A DNA stretch of 64,000 nt. Source: Cristatella mucedo. Lineage: Eukaryota > Bryozoa > Phylactolaemata > Cristatellidae. Location: NCBI GenBank assembly GCA_009760855.2, contig WPIO01000100.1, forward strand, positions 867,501 through 931,500, written 5' to 3'. Numbering within the stretch: position 1 is the first letter of the stretch; each line of letters opens with the position of its first letter. Both the position numbers and the translations under genes were made by a program. Below, piece by piece: positions 32,116 through 43,692 of this stretch. The notes under the pieces are model-generated. The model made no database searches, had not been told where the DNA came from, and saw only the letters and a program-made list of their open reading frames with translations.

Positions 32116-33008
32116 GCCCCTCAAACTTTGCCAGCCTCAAGCGGAGTGAGCGGAGCCGCCGAGCTGCTCTGCCGCTAAACGCCGGCATAAACGAAGCTGA
32201 TGAATGAGCCGACGTTTAGCTGTTCGTAGAGCGATTGAAAATTGAAAAGCGAGGTAAATGCGGAGGGTGAAAACGCCCTGCCCTGCCCAGCATTAGCGAG
32301 AACAAACCGTCAGTTCAGTTCCACGGTTGAGTTTCTTACACCCGGAGCTTACACTCGATGTATTGTTGTGTTGGAACTAGCGAAAAATAGCGAAAACCCC
32401 GACAAAGTCGGCGAAAAGCCGCCGCGTTGCTTTTATAGGCTCGGCACGCACGAGACGAGCTGAACGGAGTGGGCGCGATAAAACTGAACGAGAGGTTTGA
32501 AGCGAGCATAGAATGGGATGGGACGAGACTGAGCGCGACGGAACGAAACGGGGCTAGAAAGGCGAAACGGGGCAGAACGCCGATGAGCCCGAGCGTCCGG
32601 CTGACCTGACCTGAGTATCCGGCGGTGCTACTGCGCCCGCCCTATTGACGGGCAATCGTGCTCTACGAGAAAGCCGAGTAAGCGCTGGAAGCGCCTTTTG
32701 GCGAGCTGCTCCCTTGAATCTCCAGCGCCCGCTGCGAACGCGGAATAGCAGACAACGTAGCCGCGCGTGTTTCTGATCGCTGGTCTCTGGGCAGACTTCC
32801 GGGACTTTCTGCTAAATTTGCTCCCGCGCAGCGTGCGCATCGACGAGAAAGCTGGAGTAGCACCAGAGCGACTACATTCTCAACGATCAATCGATTATGA
32901 AGCGTCGACAGTAAATAATGATAACAAAGGATTGAATAATTTTTAGTTATCGTTTAATTCTGTAGCGATTAATTTGCGGTGGCTAGGGACCAAAAGACGA
33001 CGATCCGT
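32116..33008. other. No recognisable gene; GC-rich
   Basis: Low-complexity purine-rich DNA at 32,460-32,600 (GAACGAGAGGTTTGAAG) resembles 39,985-40,025 (CTGCACGAGAGGTTCAAAA), so a dispersed repeat is possible. No gene is recognised. Confidence 0.4.
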
Positions 33009-33010
33009 AC

Positions 33011-33064
<54 letters not shown>
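33009..33064. repeat. (CCG)n trinucleotide repeat
   Basis: About 18 near-perfect CCG units directly upstream of a LINE-A fragment. A related GGC run flanks the LINE-A copy at 49.75 kb. Confidence 0.95.
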
Positions 33065-33695
33065 AGGTGCTGCATTCTGCTGGCAAAATAGCTTCCATTG
33101 CGAAACGGTAAGCAGACTCTATACGCTTGAGTCTACTCCTCGCCGACCTGCACTGGCTCCCAGTCAAGCAACGGATTGACTTCAAGGTTTTGTCGCTCAT
33201 TTTTAGGTCACTTCATTCTTTGGCTCCAGCCTATCTCTCAGATCTACTCCCCCACCAGGCCAAGCATCGTACCACCCGCTTTTTGGAATCCAACAGTCTA
33301 ACAATACCTCGTACAAACCTTAAATCCTTTGGTGACCGAGCATTTAGTTCGTATGCTCCCAAAGCCTGGAACTCCCTCCCGACTGGCGTCAGAACATCAC
33401 CTGACTTGACCACATTTAAAAAGAACTTAAAAACGCACCTATTTAGGACAGCATTTAGTGGGTCCCTGTGATTCGTCCTTGAAGTGCTTATGCGTGCTGA
33501 CACTGTGCATGCTGCCACTAACCACATTTGCAAGCTGACCCTGTGCATGTCACCCCTAACCACGTTGCTCATGTTGTTTATCAAGCATGATATTACCATT
33601 CAATTGCATTTCCCTTTGCAGCAAATGTAAAGCGCCTAGAAAGAGATTGAGTTCTCGGAGGGCGCTTTATCAAGTGCATTATTATTATTATTGAG
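33065..33695 (+). mobile_element. LINE-A C-terminal and 3' UTR, well preserved
   Basis: The uninterrupted frame 33,127-33,471 reads LLADLHWLPVKQRIDFKVL, APAYLSDLLPHQAKHRTTRF, FGDRAFSSYAPKAWNSLPTG, HLFRTAFSGSL and stop. This is the classic RT C-terminal segment of CR1/L2-type LINEs. The complete 3' UTR, terminal stem-loop and ATTATTATTATT tail follow. The sequence starts at GTGCTGCATTCT after the CCG repeat, a junction shared with the 49.75-kb copy. It is 5'-truncated and comparatively young. Confidence 0.93.
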
Positions 33696-36319
33696 TCAAT
33701 CGGATTGGCCAGCCGCACCGGCTCAATTCTCTGCTTGAGTGCTCTACAAAGTATAAACTGAAGACGCCAACAGCGGCGCTTCGTTCCGCGGCGGCAGTAG
33801 TAGTAGACAGAGGCCCGGGAAAGTCTGCTGACGCGACTTCTTACGCGTACATACGAGGAGGGGTTTGTAACCGATGCAGTGACCCCTGCCGCGCTCGGTG
33901 CTTCGCACAGGCAGCGCAGAGCTGCAGTGTGAGTCCGAGATTAATGCAACTCATTCGTTTGCATAACGCCCGGTAGGAGAGCCTAATTGCTTCCACTCAG
34001 CGAGCGCTTCGCGTACGCCGCCGGGCTCGTCGAGCCCACGAGACATCGCTCGGCAAATGCATACACGTTTGGATGCCGGTTCGAGGTGACTGCACCACCG
34101 AGGCCACATCGCCGGTCCAGCGCGGCAGATCGAAGTCTCTCTCGCTCCTCATTCGTCACTCGTTGTGCCTTTTGCTTCGCGCCGGGCGATTCGAGCCGTT
34201 CGCCTCGTCAGGTCATGCTCTGCTCGCCATTCGCCGCATTCTCCGAAGTAGCGGGAGCAGACGGCAACTCGGCGGCCGCGGCGATGCCGTCTGCTGTCGC
34301 GGCGAATGGCGACAGCGAGAAATGGCGGAATCTCGACGACAGTCGCGATGGCTGGCAGCGCTGCCAGCTGGCAGTGCTGCCTCAGAGCTGCAGGCGAGCG
34401 TGGCTGCAAACGGATGCAAAGCTGAGGCGGCGCAGATTTCCGCGAGGCCGCGAGGCCACGAGGCCGCGAGGCCGCGCTCGCTCGCTCGTCAGACTCGAGC
34501 AGAAAGAGGGGAGGCGACTGCATGCGCCGCCATAGCTACAGCTTATCTACAGCTGCAGAGAGTCTCAAGTAGTAGGCGTCTCGGTATTCTTGCAGATTTG
34601 GCGCCTCGGCATCTTGCCGCACCCTAAAAGCTGCGCATACCGCAATTAAACGTCATTATGCTCGAACAACCCTGGGATCCCGGCGGCTAGCGGTCGGTAT
34701 ACCCGCGGCCACCCATCTGAGTCGCCACCTAGCGACGGAGCTAATCCGCCGTCGGCAGAGCCCAGACACGTCGTAAATCACCGTGCCAATACCTCGGCGC
34801 TCGAATTAGGAGAGGAGGAGGCGCTTGCTAGATGTAAACGTACTGGTACCTCGCAGCAGCCGCGGCGGCAGGCTCGAAGCTCTCGCAGTTTCAACCGCCG
34901 GCCGCAGCGATCAAAGGTAATCCCCCACGAGGGCCAATTCGAATTGATTTCCACGCTATCGCTATCTCCGTCTTCCTACACCGAGGCTTGGCCTTCGCTA
35001 GCTAGGCGGCCACAATTCCTAGCATTTTTTCGAAACGCACACTGGGCAACGTATTTCCTAAGCCGCAACGTCTTTCCATCCACCACCGCCCAGCTGAGTT
35101 CGTCATGTCTGCTCGAAAGCGATCGACGAAGGTCATGGTCGAAAATGGCTCCGAAGGTTTCCGCAGCGTTACCACCGCCGCCGCCGCCGCCTATCGAATT
35201 CACAAAACGCGACGTGTAGTTGGTGCTCGTCCATGTAAATAAGTATCTTACCGATCGCCAACAGGTCGAGGGGAGGAGGAGGACGAAGCACGGGATTCCA
35301 GCCGATCAGCCAGCGCCAGTGGCGGTCTCTCTCGGAGATTTCTAACTATAAATGCCCGAATTCGACTCGCTATGGCAACGCTTCTCTTTTTCTGCTTGAA
35401 CCTGCTGCTCGCACTCAGCCGCTTGCTGGCGGTTGCGTAAACCTTGCCTTCACGGTCCGCTCGAGATAGATTGCCTGCTCAAAATGGATGACCTAGGATT
35501 ACCCACCTACTCCACGCCTCCAAGGCGATGGCACTCGAGTCTGAGTCCGCCAAGATGCCGCACTGAATAGCGGATTGCTGACGGCGAAAGATGGCCAGCA
35601 TTACTTTTATGCGATCGTTAGCGCGGCATCGCCTTGTCTCGTGCACACCCTCCTGCACCGCCGAATATCGTCAGATTTTGACTATCGGCCAGCGTCTAGC
35701 TTTCCTGAAATTGAATGGCAACGGAGCTAACATCGCGATGCTGGGCAAATGTGGTGTGGGCGGAGAAGCTGAAACCCTCTTCCTCAAAATGGGTCTCAGC
35801 CAACCTATATCGCGTAGCCTCGGCAAACAGAGTCAGCGTGTGCTCTTCCAAAATAACCTAGAACTAGACGACCACACCAGCTGCGCAGTCAAGTGTGGTT
35901 ATTTTTAGCTGTGCATTATTGCGGGAGTTTGGACTAGCTTAGATAAGGATACCATAGCCAAGCTGGCCTATGCACTTGCCGCATTGAGCTGCGTCATCTT
36001 CTGGCGTTGCGAAACTCACTCCCACATATCTCCCGGCCTGAGCAATACGACGCCTAGAGCTGGCGAAAAACTCGGCACTCAGGCTTGACTGCAATGAATG
36101 CTGCAACTGCCATACGACAGCACATCATTAATCTGCATTGACACACTAAAAGAACGGCACACTGACTTGAATATAGCGAGCGACTGACAGTCAGGTCCTG
36201 TCATTCGCTAGGGGAGATCTACCCGTCTGAAAACCAACCAATCAATCAGACCAATCCAACTTCCTATGGAAGTCGTCGCTCCGTTGGCTCTGGCTCGAGC
36301 TCACATAATTTCGCTGCGC
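33696..36319. other. No recognisable gene; CpG-rich (peak 33,980-34,620)
   Basis: Between 33,980 and 34,620, long open frames occur simultaneously in two plus frames (182 and 184 codons) and a minus frame (124 codons), all Ala/Arg/Ser-rich without motifs. CpG density suggests an unmethylated CpG island or an exon I cannot model. A 105-codon frame at 35,591-35,908 also has no recognised domain. Confidence 0.4.
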
Positions 36320-36727
36320 CGATGATGAGCCTACACAAATCCTTTAGCGGCTGCAGTGCCTATGGTTCGCATGCTGCCAAAACCTGGAGCTCATCCCTGG
36401 ATGACATCGCGACGACCCCTGACTGGAAGTTTAGGATGCCGACAATCCACGCGCTCCTTGCTTATGTGCGATTCCCGCACGATTCTTCCAATGATTGTGT
36501 GCGCTACAACTGCATGCGACGTCGGTAATCGACTGCCACCAACCATATTTGCATGCTGACCTTGTGTGCACGGTATCTCTAGCCACGCTGCGCTTGCGGT
36601 TCGTTGAGCAAGCTACCGCTAACCATTCGACTATGCTTCCTTTACAGCAAACTTAAAGTGCCTAGAAGGAGGTTGAGCTCTCTGAGGGCGCTACAACAAA
36701 TGTATCATAATGATTATTATTATTAAC
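36320..36727 (+). mobile_element. LINE-A C-terminal and 3' UTR fragment
   Basis: SLHKSFSGCSAYGSHAAKTW corresponds to the LKSFGDRAFSSYAPKAW segment, diverged. The 3' UTR (CCATATTTGCATGCTGACCT) and tail (TGCCTAGAAGGAGGTTGAGC ... GGGCGCTACAACAAATGTAT, then ATTATTATTA) follow. Confidence 0.75.
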
Positions 36728-36737
36728 TGAAAAGCCT

Positions 36738-36828
36738 CCTTTTTAGTGCATCGAAAGTGCTTAGAATGAGATTAAGTTCTCTTAGGGTGCTATACAAATG
36801 TCTTGCTATCCTCATTATTACCGCCGTT
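36738..36828 (+). mobile_element. LINE-A/SINE-2-type tail
   Basis: GAAAGTGCTTAGAATGAGAT ... TAGGGTGCTATACAAATGTC with a short ATT-rich tail, immediately after the preceding LINE-A copy. Confidence 0.65.
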
Positions 36829-37429
36829 TGAACTGATCGCTGCTCGTTAAGCTTTACGTACAGAACGCACGCGCTCCAGCGCAGCGTTAAAGACGAGCTC
36901 TCACGGAGGTGCGGATCTGCTAAGCACCACAAGGAGATGAAAAATCAATAAGACGCTCGCTGCAGGCTTTGGCCTTCTCTCTTTCAGCTTCACGCCGCCG
37001 CGGCTACGTCTTCCGTCGCTTGGCTCTTTGCTTCAGCGAGCCGCGCTCCGCCGCTTCTCACATCGCGCTAACCGAGCCGACCGGACGGAACGGCTCGTGC
37101 GTGGCGTCACGGCAAGCCGCAGCGTCCCGCCGGAAGCTGTAGCGCGAAGCGCAAAAATCTCGCCGCCTGCATAACTCCGCGAGTTGCTGCATCAGCTTCG
37201 CGTTGCAGCTGCTACTATTGAAGCAGCGCTCTGATAATAACTTGTTATACTTATAGTTATATATTGTAGCTACAACAGCTATTTATTATAGTTATAATAT
37301 AGTTATACAATAATATACTTAAGATAATAACGCCATAATTACCGAGACAAAAATAAATGACAGTAAAGTAATTTAAAAATGTATGTACCACGGTCACTCG
37401 GATTCCTCAAGACCGTCGAATTATTGAGT
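36829..37429. other. No recognisable gene
   Basis: GC-rich to 37,220, then AT-rich with no open frame of interest. Confidence 0.45.
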
Positions 37430-37439
37430 GAGAATGAGT

Positions 37440-37517
<78 letters not shown>

Positions 37518-37639
37518 CAGAGAGAGGCAGAGAGAAAGAGATAAAGAGATCATGAGATAGAGAGACAGAAACGGAGACAGAGAGAAAGAAAGAGAGGCAG
37601 AGAGCGAGAGAGAGAGAGAGCTAGAGAGAGAGAGAGAGC

Positions 37640-37709
<70 letters not shown>

Positions 37710-38186
37710 GAGAAAGCGAGAATGGACAAGAAAGAGAGAGGGAGAGAGAGGAAGAAAGAGAGTCTGAGAGAAGGAGAAAGAGAGAGAGAGTAAGAGAGGT
37801 CGAGAGAGCAACAGAGAGAAAGAGAGAGGTAAGAGAATGCGAGAGGAAGACAGGAAGAGAGAGAAAGAGAGGAGAGAGCTGGAGCGAATGGGTGAGATTG
37901 GGAGAGAGGGAGACAGAGGAAAGAAGAGAGAGGGGGCAGAGAAAGAAAGGAGAGAGAGAGAGAGAGAGAGAGAGTGAGAAAAAGAGGAGGAAGTGAAAGG
38001 GAGGCAGAGAAAGGCAGAGAGGGAGACTGTGCCGAAGTGAGCCAGGAGGTGATAGCGGCTAATCCTGAAGTTATGAGTTTGGTTTCAGCCTGGGATGCTG
38101 GGCTGGGAGAAGGATGAGGAGGAGGATGAGGAGGAGGAAGAGGCGGGCGAGGAAGAGAAGGAGGAGGAGGAGGAAGAGGAGGATAT
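37430..38186 (+). repeat. Long (GA)n-rich polypurine tract
   Basis: Over 700 bp is almost entirely A/G on this strand apart from a short interruption at about 38,030-38,100. It begins with two long (GA)n runs (37,449-37,515 and 37,605-37,702), decays into mixed AG, and ends in GGA/GAGGAG units (38,114-38,185). Mirror symmetry makes triplex (H-DNA) formation plausible. Confidence 0.95.
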
Positions 38187-38640
38187 CTCCGGTATCTTCT
38201 CGACCGAGGCTAGCCCAGCCAGCCTCACGGCGGGCTCTTGGCACAGTGCCATCTAGAGGTGGGAAACCGCCTTCTTTTAGGAACAGCTCTGTTGCAAGTA
38301 AAGTCTCATTTCAGGACATTTTCCATCTCAAACTTCTCAGATATTCGCAAACGCTCATATCTTCAAAGTTTTTGACGAAAATGTCCTTAGACTTGCCTTT
38401 ACTTACAACATGAATTTATCGCTTACAGTTCTTCACTCGCTCGTTAAACAACAGACTTACTTTTTATCTACATGATAGTAAAAAGTTTTATTTGGGATAA
38501 CATATTTACTACTTATAGTAAATGCCTTTGTCATATATTCCTAGAACATTGCTTAGAAGAAAAGTAGAAAAAGCAAGTAGAGTAAACGAGTTAAAAATAT
38601 ATTCAATAAATACTCTATGCATACAATGTATACACCTAAT
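38187..38640. other. No recognisable gene
   Basis: Short open frames only. AT-rich after 38,400. Confidence 0.45.
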
Positions 38641-39248
38641 AGTGTTAAAGATGAGCGTCGCAGTCGCCACATCACACCACTTCTCGCCGACCCGCACTGG
38701 CTACCAGTCAAGCAAGGGATTGACTTCAAGGTTTTGTCGCTCACTTTTAGGTCACTTCATTCTTTGGCTCCAGCCTATCTCTCAGATCTACTCCCCCATC
38801 AGGCCAAGCATCGTACCACCCGCTTTTCGGAATCCAACAGTCTACAAATACCCCGTACAAACCTCAAATCCTTTGGAGACCGTGCATTTAGTTCGTATGC
38901 TCCCAAAGCCTGGAACTCCCTCCCGACCTGCGTCAGAGCATCCCCTGACCTGAACACATTTAAAAAAAATTTAAAAACACACCTATTAAGTACAGCATTT
39001 AGTGGGTCCATGTGCTTCGTCCTTGATGTGCTTATGCGTGCTGACACTGTGCATGCTGCCACTAACCACATTTGCATGCTGACCCTGTGCATGTCACCCC
39101 TAACCATGTTATTCATTTTGTTTGTTTATCAAGCATGATTTTACTCACCATTCAATTGCATTTCCATTTGCAGCAAATGTAAAGCGCCTAGAGAGAGAGA
39201 TTGAGTTCTCTGGGGGCGCTTTATCAAGTGAATTATTATTATTATTCT
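38641..39248 (+). mobile_element. LINE-A C-terminal and 3' UTR, well preserved
   Basis: The open frame (about 38,650-39,009 from the conserved HITPLLADPHWLPVKQGIDF) includes APAYLSDLLPHQAKHRTTRF and FGDRAFSSYAPKAWNSLPTC. The 3' UTR, stem-loop (AAGCGCCTAGAGAGAGAGAT ... GGGGGCGCTTTATC) and ATTATTATTATT tail follow. It is very close to the 33.1-kb copy. Confidence 0.93.
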
Positions 39249-40399
39249 TATTATTATAACTATCTGACGCGTCCTGGTCACCTCGTGCGCCTCGTGCGTG
39301 CGCGTCGAACTTGACGCAGGAGACGATAGCGGCAGGGGGGAAGGCGCGAAGGGCAGCGGTCAGAAGAGCGAAGAGAAAGAAAGAAAGAGAGAGAACGAGC
39401 GCGGAAGCGGAAATGGGGAGGAAACGGATAAAATTAGGGAGACGGAATAGCCGAGTGTAGTGCAGCGAAAGGATGCAGGCAGCGCGGAGCCGAGGGAAGA
39501 AACGCGAGAGGCGATATGTGAGAAGAAGGGAGGAGATAGGAAAGGGTGCGGAAGGGGAGGGGAAGGAGAGAAGCGGACGGGATGAGACGCCAGGTCGGGA
39601 CGTCAGGACAGGACTCGATTTGCCCACCTCGCGCGCGGTGCGACACGGCGCGATATGGGGCGAAGAGCAGCGACCAGTGGCGAACTTAGCTGAGCGCTCT
39701 CAGCGTTCTCGAAACTCACGCACGTTACGTAGCGGTGCTGGCTGCAAGCGGAAACAAAGCCGCAGTAAGCATGTAAATGGGGTTATTAAAAATACTAATG
39801 ATATTTAACAATAACAATTAAATATTATTATTTAAGAATTATTAGAAAATAATAAATATTTATACATTATCAGTTGTAAATGAATTAGTTGAATCAGTCG
39901 AATGAGTTGCTATTAACTTTTACTCTTTTTTTATGAAATATCGCAACACTGCCGAATGGGATGGTTCGGGCTGGGACCGGTCGGACGGAGCGGGCGGAAT
40001 GAAACTGCACGAGAGGTTCAAAACGGACAGTTAAGGTCTCGGATCAGACTGGTTGCGATGGTACAGGAAGGGACGAGAAAGACAAAGCGCAACAGCTTAG
40101 GAAAGGGTATGGCAGGACATTGCCGAACTGGACAGGTAATATAATACTATTAGGTCTGCTGTGTAGCACCTCAAAAACTGAATCTCTACATGGGTGCTTT
40201 GCAGCTACATGTAAGCCAATTAATGACTAGGGATTCGCGAAATTTGTGGTATCATGCGGGCACAAATATGTTACAGAAAAAAAGATGTCTTACTTAGGAA
40301 GTATGCTAAAGCAAAAATAGAGACACTCAGGACCGCCGGCTAGAAGGAACTCTTGCTAATAACATGCACGGCGTCATGTGCAAGTAAACACGAAGCGCT
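39249..40399. other. No recognisable gene; purine-rich at 39,370-39,620
   Basis: Overlapping open frames on both strands (160 codons minus, 111 plus) reflect the biased composition. No domain is recognised. There is AT-rich DNA at 39,790-39,870. Confidence 0.4.
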
Positions 40400-40578
40400 T
40401 ATGTACGTGTTTGCGATTCGTCTTTCGTGTGCATGTACCTGGTTTCACTGCACCTGCTGCTTGCAGATGTTACCACTAATCATTCGGTAATGCTTTCTGT
40501 GCATCAACTGCAAAGGGCATAGAAAGAGATTTAGTTCTCTGAGGGCCATATACAAATGTGTAGCTATTGTTATATTTA
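40400..40578 (+). mobile_element. LINE-A 3' UTR fragment
   Basis: GTTACCACTAATCATTCGGT; GCAAAGGGCATAGAAAGAGA; TCTCTGAGGGCCATATACAA. Diverged copy of the family end. Confidence 0.7.
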
Positions 40579-41044
40579 TGTAAAAGAAACAGTTCAATTG
40601 GACAAAGAGGAAGCTGGCCGGAGCCAATTTGTCGTTAACTTTGGCTTGCACAATGCAACGATGCAACATGCAACATTGCACAATGCAACGATGCAGCGTC
40701 GTTGCGACCGTTCACCGTGGCCAGAAGCGAAGTTAAAGGATCTATCGCCGAAATGCTCCAATTCAGTGCGAGGGACGGTGAGATGACTAGATACTGAGGA
40801 GCGGATGGTGTATTAGTACATCGGTGGAGGAGCAAGGAGGCAGAATGCGTAGGCTGGCTGGTGCAAGCGACCTGTTTGCGAGACAGAGGATCTTGAAAGC
40901 GATCCGATGCTTTAGACGGTAGCCGATGAAGCTCAGAATGAAGTGGTACTTTGTATTATTATATTATTTTATATTGTTATGTTATATTATATATTATTAT
41001 ATAATATTATTGTATTATTATAGTGATAGTTTGTGATATTCTGT
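40579..41044. other. No gene; short CAATGCAACGATG repeats and AT-rich tract
   Basis: At 40,650-40,695, TGCAACGATGCAACATGCAAC-like units repeat (CAATGCAACGATGCA occurs twice, at 40,651 and 40,682). From 40,955 to 41,030 the sequence is TATTATA-rich. Confidence 0.6.
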
Positions 41045-41930
41045 ATCGCCGTCTGTAACTCCACAAAGCCACAAAGACCACGTAGGTGATACGCAAGAGA
41101 GCTTTGCAAAGCACACTGACAGCCTAAGCGGCTTTCGGTACGCATTTAGTAGCCAACAGCAGATTTTATCTCACGCCACGAAGAGAAAGTGGGTAGTATC
41201 AATAGAGTCAGAAGATCAGGTGAGGTAGAGACTAACATCGAAGTAGCAGCTTAAGACGGCTAGAAAGAATGTGTCGTAGTCGGCAGCAGAAGAGTAATTG
41301 TCGTTGCGCAAGAATCGTGGAAGTGTTTTCCACAGTCTAGGACCTGCAGAGCAAACACTTCTGTCGCCAACAGTCTTTCAGCAGAGGAATGGAACAGCTC
41401 ATTTATTGTCCACACCGGACCTGAGGGCGCGATGATGCTGGAACTAGTGCAGCAGTTCAGCTAGGCATCGAGGAGCCAAGCCGTGGCCTTGGCCTTGTGG
41501 ATCAGCGGAAGAACTTTGCTCTGCATCCATTGATCAACCGGCACCCACCCTAGCTCTTTTAGCAAAGAATCAAGCTAGCCTTGCAGCCCTATTCACAGCC
41601 AGCTGCAGTAGCCCAGCGGGTTTTTTTGGTTGCCCAGCCAAAAGGGAATCACAACTATTTAGCCGAGACTGAAGTAATGAGCTATTTAAATTTTTGTACG
41701 CCACCGTGGAAGACAATTCCTAATTTCAGGTAGGAAGGAATCGAACGTGATAGCTAGCTGTGTGATGTGCAAAGTTACGTCTTTGACGAGAGACAAGACG
41801 AACTGGTAAGTTTTGCACCAGTTGCAGACGAGACTTAAGGCACTCGCCATTAGTCCTGTATAAACGGAGTGGCAGTAATTCAGATGTGATGTCACAATTT
41901 CGTGAATCGATTTAGATGTGGTACACTCTT
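41045..41930 (-). mobile_element. LINE-B 3' half fragment
   Basis: The plus strand shows the reversed LINE-B 3' UTR (CCGTCTGTAACTCCACAAAG; AGCGGCTTTCGGTACGCATT). The coding end follows (rev. SLPRFLRNDNYSS; VGDRSVCSAG) and upstream RT C-terminal remnants (LNYCHSVYTGLM at about 41,850-41,880). Diverged and broken. Confidence 0.78.
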
Positions 41931-42579
41931 TTTGTTATCGGGTGCTGATTTTGGCAATGTTCCTTAGCGTAATGTCGGCTGAAAAAACTGCTTAGGAAAC
42001 TTGCTCATCCAACGGCAAATTGTTTCGATTTAGCTCGCCCAGATTTCAAGCAGCCGTCACGGACACGATGAAACAATCTTGAGGGTGAGATACTTCAACT
42101 TTCGGATGACACCATGTTTGCCCATAGTTATTCATTTTTTTTATCATGGCTGAGATTCAGAAATTTTGTGAATTTATTCTCTCTCTGCCAATGGATCCTC
42201 ATTTAAGTCAGAGGAAGAAAACTTGTTAACCTTTTGCACCAACACCGCCGAGCTGAGAATCGGGAACTGTAGCTCGTAGCGGCCACTAGTCAGCTTCGCA
42301 CTCTCCCTCGTGCTTGCTCGTCGTTTAATCTCAGTTCCACCTTTCTAGGCTGCTAACAAAAGAAGCCCGAGTCTCCGCCAAGGATCAGAAGTTGCAAGGG
42401 GTAAATGCCTTCAAGGGACGAGGCCTTTAGACGCGTGTAGAAAACCTGCAACCACTGCAAATCACTGGTCTATTCTCTTCTTCAGCAATTCACGGTAACT
42501 CGCTGCTTGCTGGTCCACCGGCCTGTGCAATCAGGCGCTGACAGTTAGTGCTAAAATCTGCAGCTAGGCTTATCTGTCG
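41931..42579. other. No recognisable gene
   Basis: No open frame or motif of note. Confidence 0.45.
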
Positions 42580-43192
42580 TGATTTTTGTAGTTGCCACAT
42601 CACTCCACTTCTCGTCGACTTGCATTGGCTCCCAACCCAGCAGAGCATTGACTTAAAGGCTCTATCACTCTTGTCACTCACGTTAGGTCCCGTCATTCTG
42701 GTCATTAGGTCACATTAGGACATTAGGTCCCGTCTCTTGCTCCAGCCCACCTACCAGAACTGCTCCGAAAACCAGGCTAGGCATTGTGACACCTGCTATT
42801 CTGAATTAAATCGTTTAGCTATATGAACCTCAAATCCTTTAGAGGCTTCGCTTTCATTTCGTATACTGCCAAGCCTGAAACTCGCTCCTGAATGACGGTA
42901 CGACATCGATGACTTGTCGACATTTAAAAAGAAGAGTTAACCACGCACCTGCTTTGACAGCATTTGGTTGGTCCTTGCGATTTGTCCATTATGTATTTAT
43001 GCGTTCTGACGCCATGCTAGTTGCCACTAACCAAATTTACGTGTTAATACTTCGCATGTCACCTCTTATGCTTGTTGACATTGTGTATGGTACCACTTAC
43101 AATTTGATCGGCTTCTTTCACAGCCTATATAAAGTGCATAGAAATATATTAAGTCCAATTAGGGTGCTGTATAGATGAATTATTATTATTAT
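42580..43192 (+). mobile_element. LINE-A C-terminal and 3' UTR fragment, diverged
   Basis: GCCACATCACTCCACTTCTC, CTTGCATTGGCTCCCAACC, CTCAAATCCTTTAGAGGCTT and ACATTTAAAAAGAAGAGTTA follow the family order. The 3' UTR and ATTATTATTATT tail end at about 43,191. An internal repeat of GGTCCCGTC...CATTAGGTC lies at 42,683-42,735. Confidence 0.8.
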
Positions 43193-43536
43193 ATCTAACT
43201 GAACTGTAGCACCAGAATCAGATACATCGTGCCTTCTGGTTCTCTGTGGGCAACACATTAGCTGGTTTTTATTCCTAAGCTTAAAGACCGTTGGCGACAG
43301 AAACCTTTGCTCTGCAGGTCCGAGACTGAGGAACTCAAGCAATTCTTTTGCAGCGAAATCTGCTCTCCTGCTGCCGAATTTGGCACATCCTTTCCAGCCG
43401 CCTTGAGCTGCTCCGTCTGTTGACTAACCCAACGCATACCGAAAGCCGCTTAGATTTTGTGTGTGCCACGAAAACTCTGCTACGTAATACCCACTAGCCT
43501 TCGCCATTTTGTAGATGTTCCAGACGAAGATATATA
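43193..43536 (+). mobile_element. LINE-B 3' fragment
   Basis: CTTAAAGACCGTTGGCGACA (43,278-43,297), GAAACCTTTGCTCTGCAGGT, CATACCGAAAGCCGCTTAGA and ends at CAGACGAAGATATATAC. It abuts the LINE-A tail exactly. Confidence 0.78.
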
Positions 43537-43692
43537 CAATATATAATTCATTTTTATAGCGTCCCAAGAAAACTTAATCTGTATTCAGGCGCTTCACAAG
43601 TGCCAGGTGGCTCGAGCCCACGACCTCGGTAGTCAATTGCATTCACCTTAACATTGGTCGGGTCGAGCATCGTCGACACTGGCCCAAACTAG
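43537..43692 (-). mobile_element. SINE-2 copy
   Basis: Minus strand: GTTTGGGCCAGTGTCGACGA head, degenerate, with B box TGGGCTCGAGCCACC. Tail: AAGCGCCTGAATACAGATTA...GGGACGCTATAAAAATGAAT. Confidence 0.78.

Noticed and set aside
33987-34627. Overlapping 182- and 184-codon frames
   Set aside because: Two plus frames and a minus frame are open at once, as expected from stop-poor GC-rich sequence; no motif.
37407-37811. Long frame of Ser/Leu repeats on the minus strand
   Set aside because: Pure translation of a (GA)n microsatellite. The same artefact occurs at 9,484-9,681, 44,981-45,754, 50,647-51,438 and 53,235-53,522.
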